Shown piece by piece: positions 62,569-64,000 of a stretch of 64,000 bases of DNA; the first letter of the stretch is position 1; every line of letters starts with the position of its first letter. Position numbers and translations under genes: made by a program. This stretch comes from Abelmoschus esculentus (lineage: Eukaryota > Streptophyta > Magnoliopsida > Malvales > Malvaceae). Under the pieces are notes generated by a model, which did not search any database, was not told where the DNA came from, and saw nothing but the letters and a program-made list of their open reading frames with translations. Where the stretch lies: NCBI GenBank assembly GCA_035048815.1, contig JAUCBN010000039.1, forward strand, positions 627,501 through 691,500. The letters run 5' to 3'.

Positions 62569-63534
62569 GTTTTGATGATCTGAAACTAAACCAAGTTGAT
62601 CAAAATATCGAAAATGATCAAGAAAACAAAGTAGAAATGAAGTTAATGGAGATTTTGTTGAGTGACTTTGTTTTCTGTTGATCAGAGTGAGAGTGTGACA
62701 ATTTTCTCGCGAGAGAAAACGAAAGAAAGAGAAGGAAAATTTTCAAGTCACACAAAAAGAACCAAACCGATATAAATCCCCGCACGTAGGCGGATCCAGA
62801 AAACTCCTTATAAACTGGACGCGAAACCCTAGCTCATTGGCTGTGAAATGACTGAAACGCCATTGATGGATATAGTTTTATTCCATTTGCCACCCGCCAA
62901 AATCTACAAAAATGAAGAGCTTTCATTAAATGAACCAAAAAAGGGCGCCACTGAATTGCTTTTCCTTTCCTGTTTGGTTTGCCTCCAAATTTTTAATTTT
63001 TGTCTGCTACTATTTGTTTTCCCGGAAAATTTTTAAATTGCAACCAAATCTCCCCATCTTTGTCTGCCACTTTTGAGTCCACTGCCTCAAAAAAAAACTA
63101 TTATAGAATTAAAAAATAATTAAAATATATTTTAAAATTATTTTAATTTAAATTTAAGTTAAAATTTATTTATACATAAGATAAAACCCATAATTTTATA
63201 TATTTTGCAGATTGTTATATGAGTGAAATAGATAATAACACATTATTTTTTCATGTGATGATTTTAATTTTTTATTATTAAATTTAATTACTTATTTTAT
63301 TTATCTATCTGATTATCCTAATTGTATCTCGCTAAAGGAAAATGATGTTCGAATGGTGAAATCCAACCCGAGTTCCTGCCTTGGGCCGGTTCTCATAAAA
63401 AATAACGAGCCGAGTATTAGGCCAATTGACCCAGAAGCTAAATAAAAATATCATATAGCCTTACCGCCGAATTCTGTTGAAAGAGTTATCCATTTAACCG
63501 TTGCTCTATTTTCATCTCTGCTAGCTTTTCCGCC
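62569..63534. other. Divergent-promoter region between GATA and LdpA-like genes
   Basis: 62569-62760 is probable GATA 5'UTR. 63080-63320 is AT-rich. 63320-63534 should hold the promoter and leader of the LdpA-like gene. No other gene supported. Confidence 0.45.
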
Positions 63535-63964
63535 ATGGCTTTGAACTTCTACTGCAGTTCTGTAATTCCCTCTCAACACCATGGTCCACTCTTTTATCCC
63601 TTTCCTTACAGTTCGATCATTTGTTCAATTCTTCTTTGGTTTATTTTTAACAGTTTATTCCCTCTTACTGTAGTGAATGTAACATTTGGAAGCAAAAACC
63701 CTCTTCAGAACGTAAAAAACCTCGTAAAATCAATAGGGATTCCTTCAAAATCCTGTTCACCGCACTTATCTCTGAAACAGGGGAACTGGGTCAAGCTCAT
63801 ATGCGGTGCTAGCTTTGAGGTACCCAAGATTCTAAAACCTATGGATTATGGATATTCATATCGTCTCTTTCACTGCTTTATTGAAACTTAATTTTCAACC
63901 CTTTTTTTCGCCCAGGATGTAGTTGATATAAGGAATTTGTCCCTTGTTTACACTCTAGCCGGAG
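63535..63964 (+). CDS. LdpA-like protein, 5' part only (cut by window edge)
   Basis: Start of a gene resembling cyanobacterial LdpA, an iron-sulphur protein that tunes the circadian clock to light; plant homologues are nuclear genes, probably plastid-targeted. QGNWVKLICGASFE (exon to 63819) joins DVVDIRNLSLVYTLAG (exon 63916-63964) and continues past the window. This matches the LdpA N-terminus as I remember it. The ATG at 63535 opens MALNFYCSSVIPSQHH. Read straight through, a hydrophobic stretch (ICSILLWFIFNSLFPL) follows. A GT-AG intron at 63584-63673 (90 nt, T-rich) would remove it in frame and give HHVNVTFGSKNP, a more normal transit peptide, so I favour splicing there. Catalytic and cluster-binding parts lie outside the window. 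Confidence 0.7.
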
Positions 63965-64000
63965 GTAAAGGTTACAATTTACAAGTTAATCGTTTTATCT

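Noticed and set aside
1..64000. tRNA, rRNA, CRISPR or bacterial-type operon features
   Set aside because: No tRNA box pairs, rRNA stretches or regularly spaced repeats were seen; the window is eukaryotic nuclear DNA.

Overview
The window is nuclear DNA of a flowering plant. It has spliced genes with GT-AG introns and long AT-rich spacers with MITE and LINE debris. The gene families are plant ones: a PBL27-type kinase, a type-B response regulator, an LLM-domain GATA factor, FPF1, ATL and CYP71-clan P450s. The RNase H remnant of the LINE resembles those common in Malvaceae (cotton and relatives), so a Gossypium-like eudicot is my best guess. That last step is inference.

Layout from left to right: (1) the 3' three-quarters of a PRP19/MAC3 spliceosomal E3 ligase (+). 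(2) A RING-CH membrane E3 ligase (+), with introns full of a dispersed repeat. (3) A PBL27-like receptor-like cytoplasmic kinase (-). (4) A five-finger CCCH protein of the C3H58 type (-). (5) An intronless gene for a predicted secreted protein with four ~62-residue repeats that I do not recognise (+). (6) An FPF1-like gene (+). (7) An ATL RING-H2 ligase (+). (8) A tandem cluster of three full-length CYP71-clan P450 genes plus a gutted P450 relic, all (-), with duplicated 5' flanks and a MITE whose empty site is visible in the paralogous flank. (9) A MITE with ~120-bp arms abutting a decayed LINE 3' end (+). (10) A GGCT-like protein (+). (11) A class-3/DAG-type lipase (-), whose last codons are altered by a 22-bp duplication. 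(12) A small J-domain protein (+). (13) A type-B response regulator (+) with a very young 57-bp triplication. (14) A B-class GATA factor (-), with its conserved LLM tail out of frame by one base. (15) The start of an LdpA-like gene (+), cut by the window edge.

Apart from the P450 cluster, the genes are unrelated neighbours, not an operon or pathway. The P450s form a real local unit that arose by tandem duplication.

I see no wholly new multi-gene system. The best leads are the four-repeat secreted protein, the small lesions at the 3' ends of the GATA and lipase genes, and the P450 cluster with its MITE and empty site. Exon borders were placed by eye from splice signals, reading frame and remembered family sequence. 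No alignment or transcript evidence was available.
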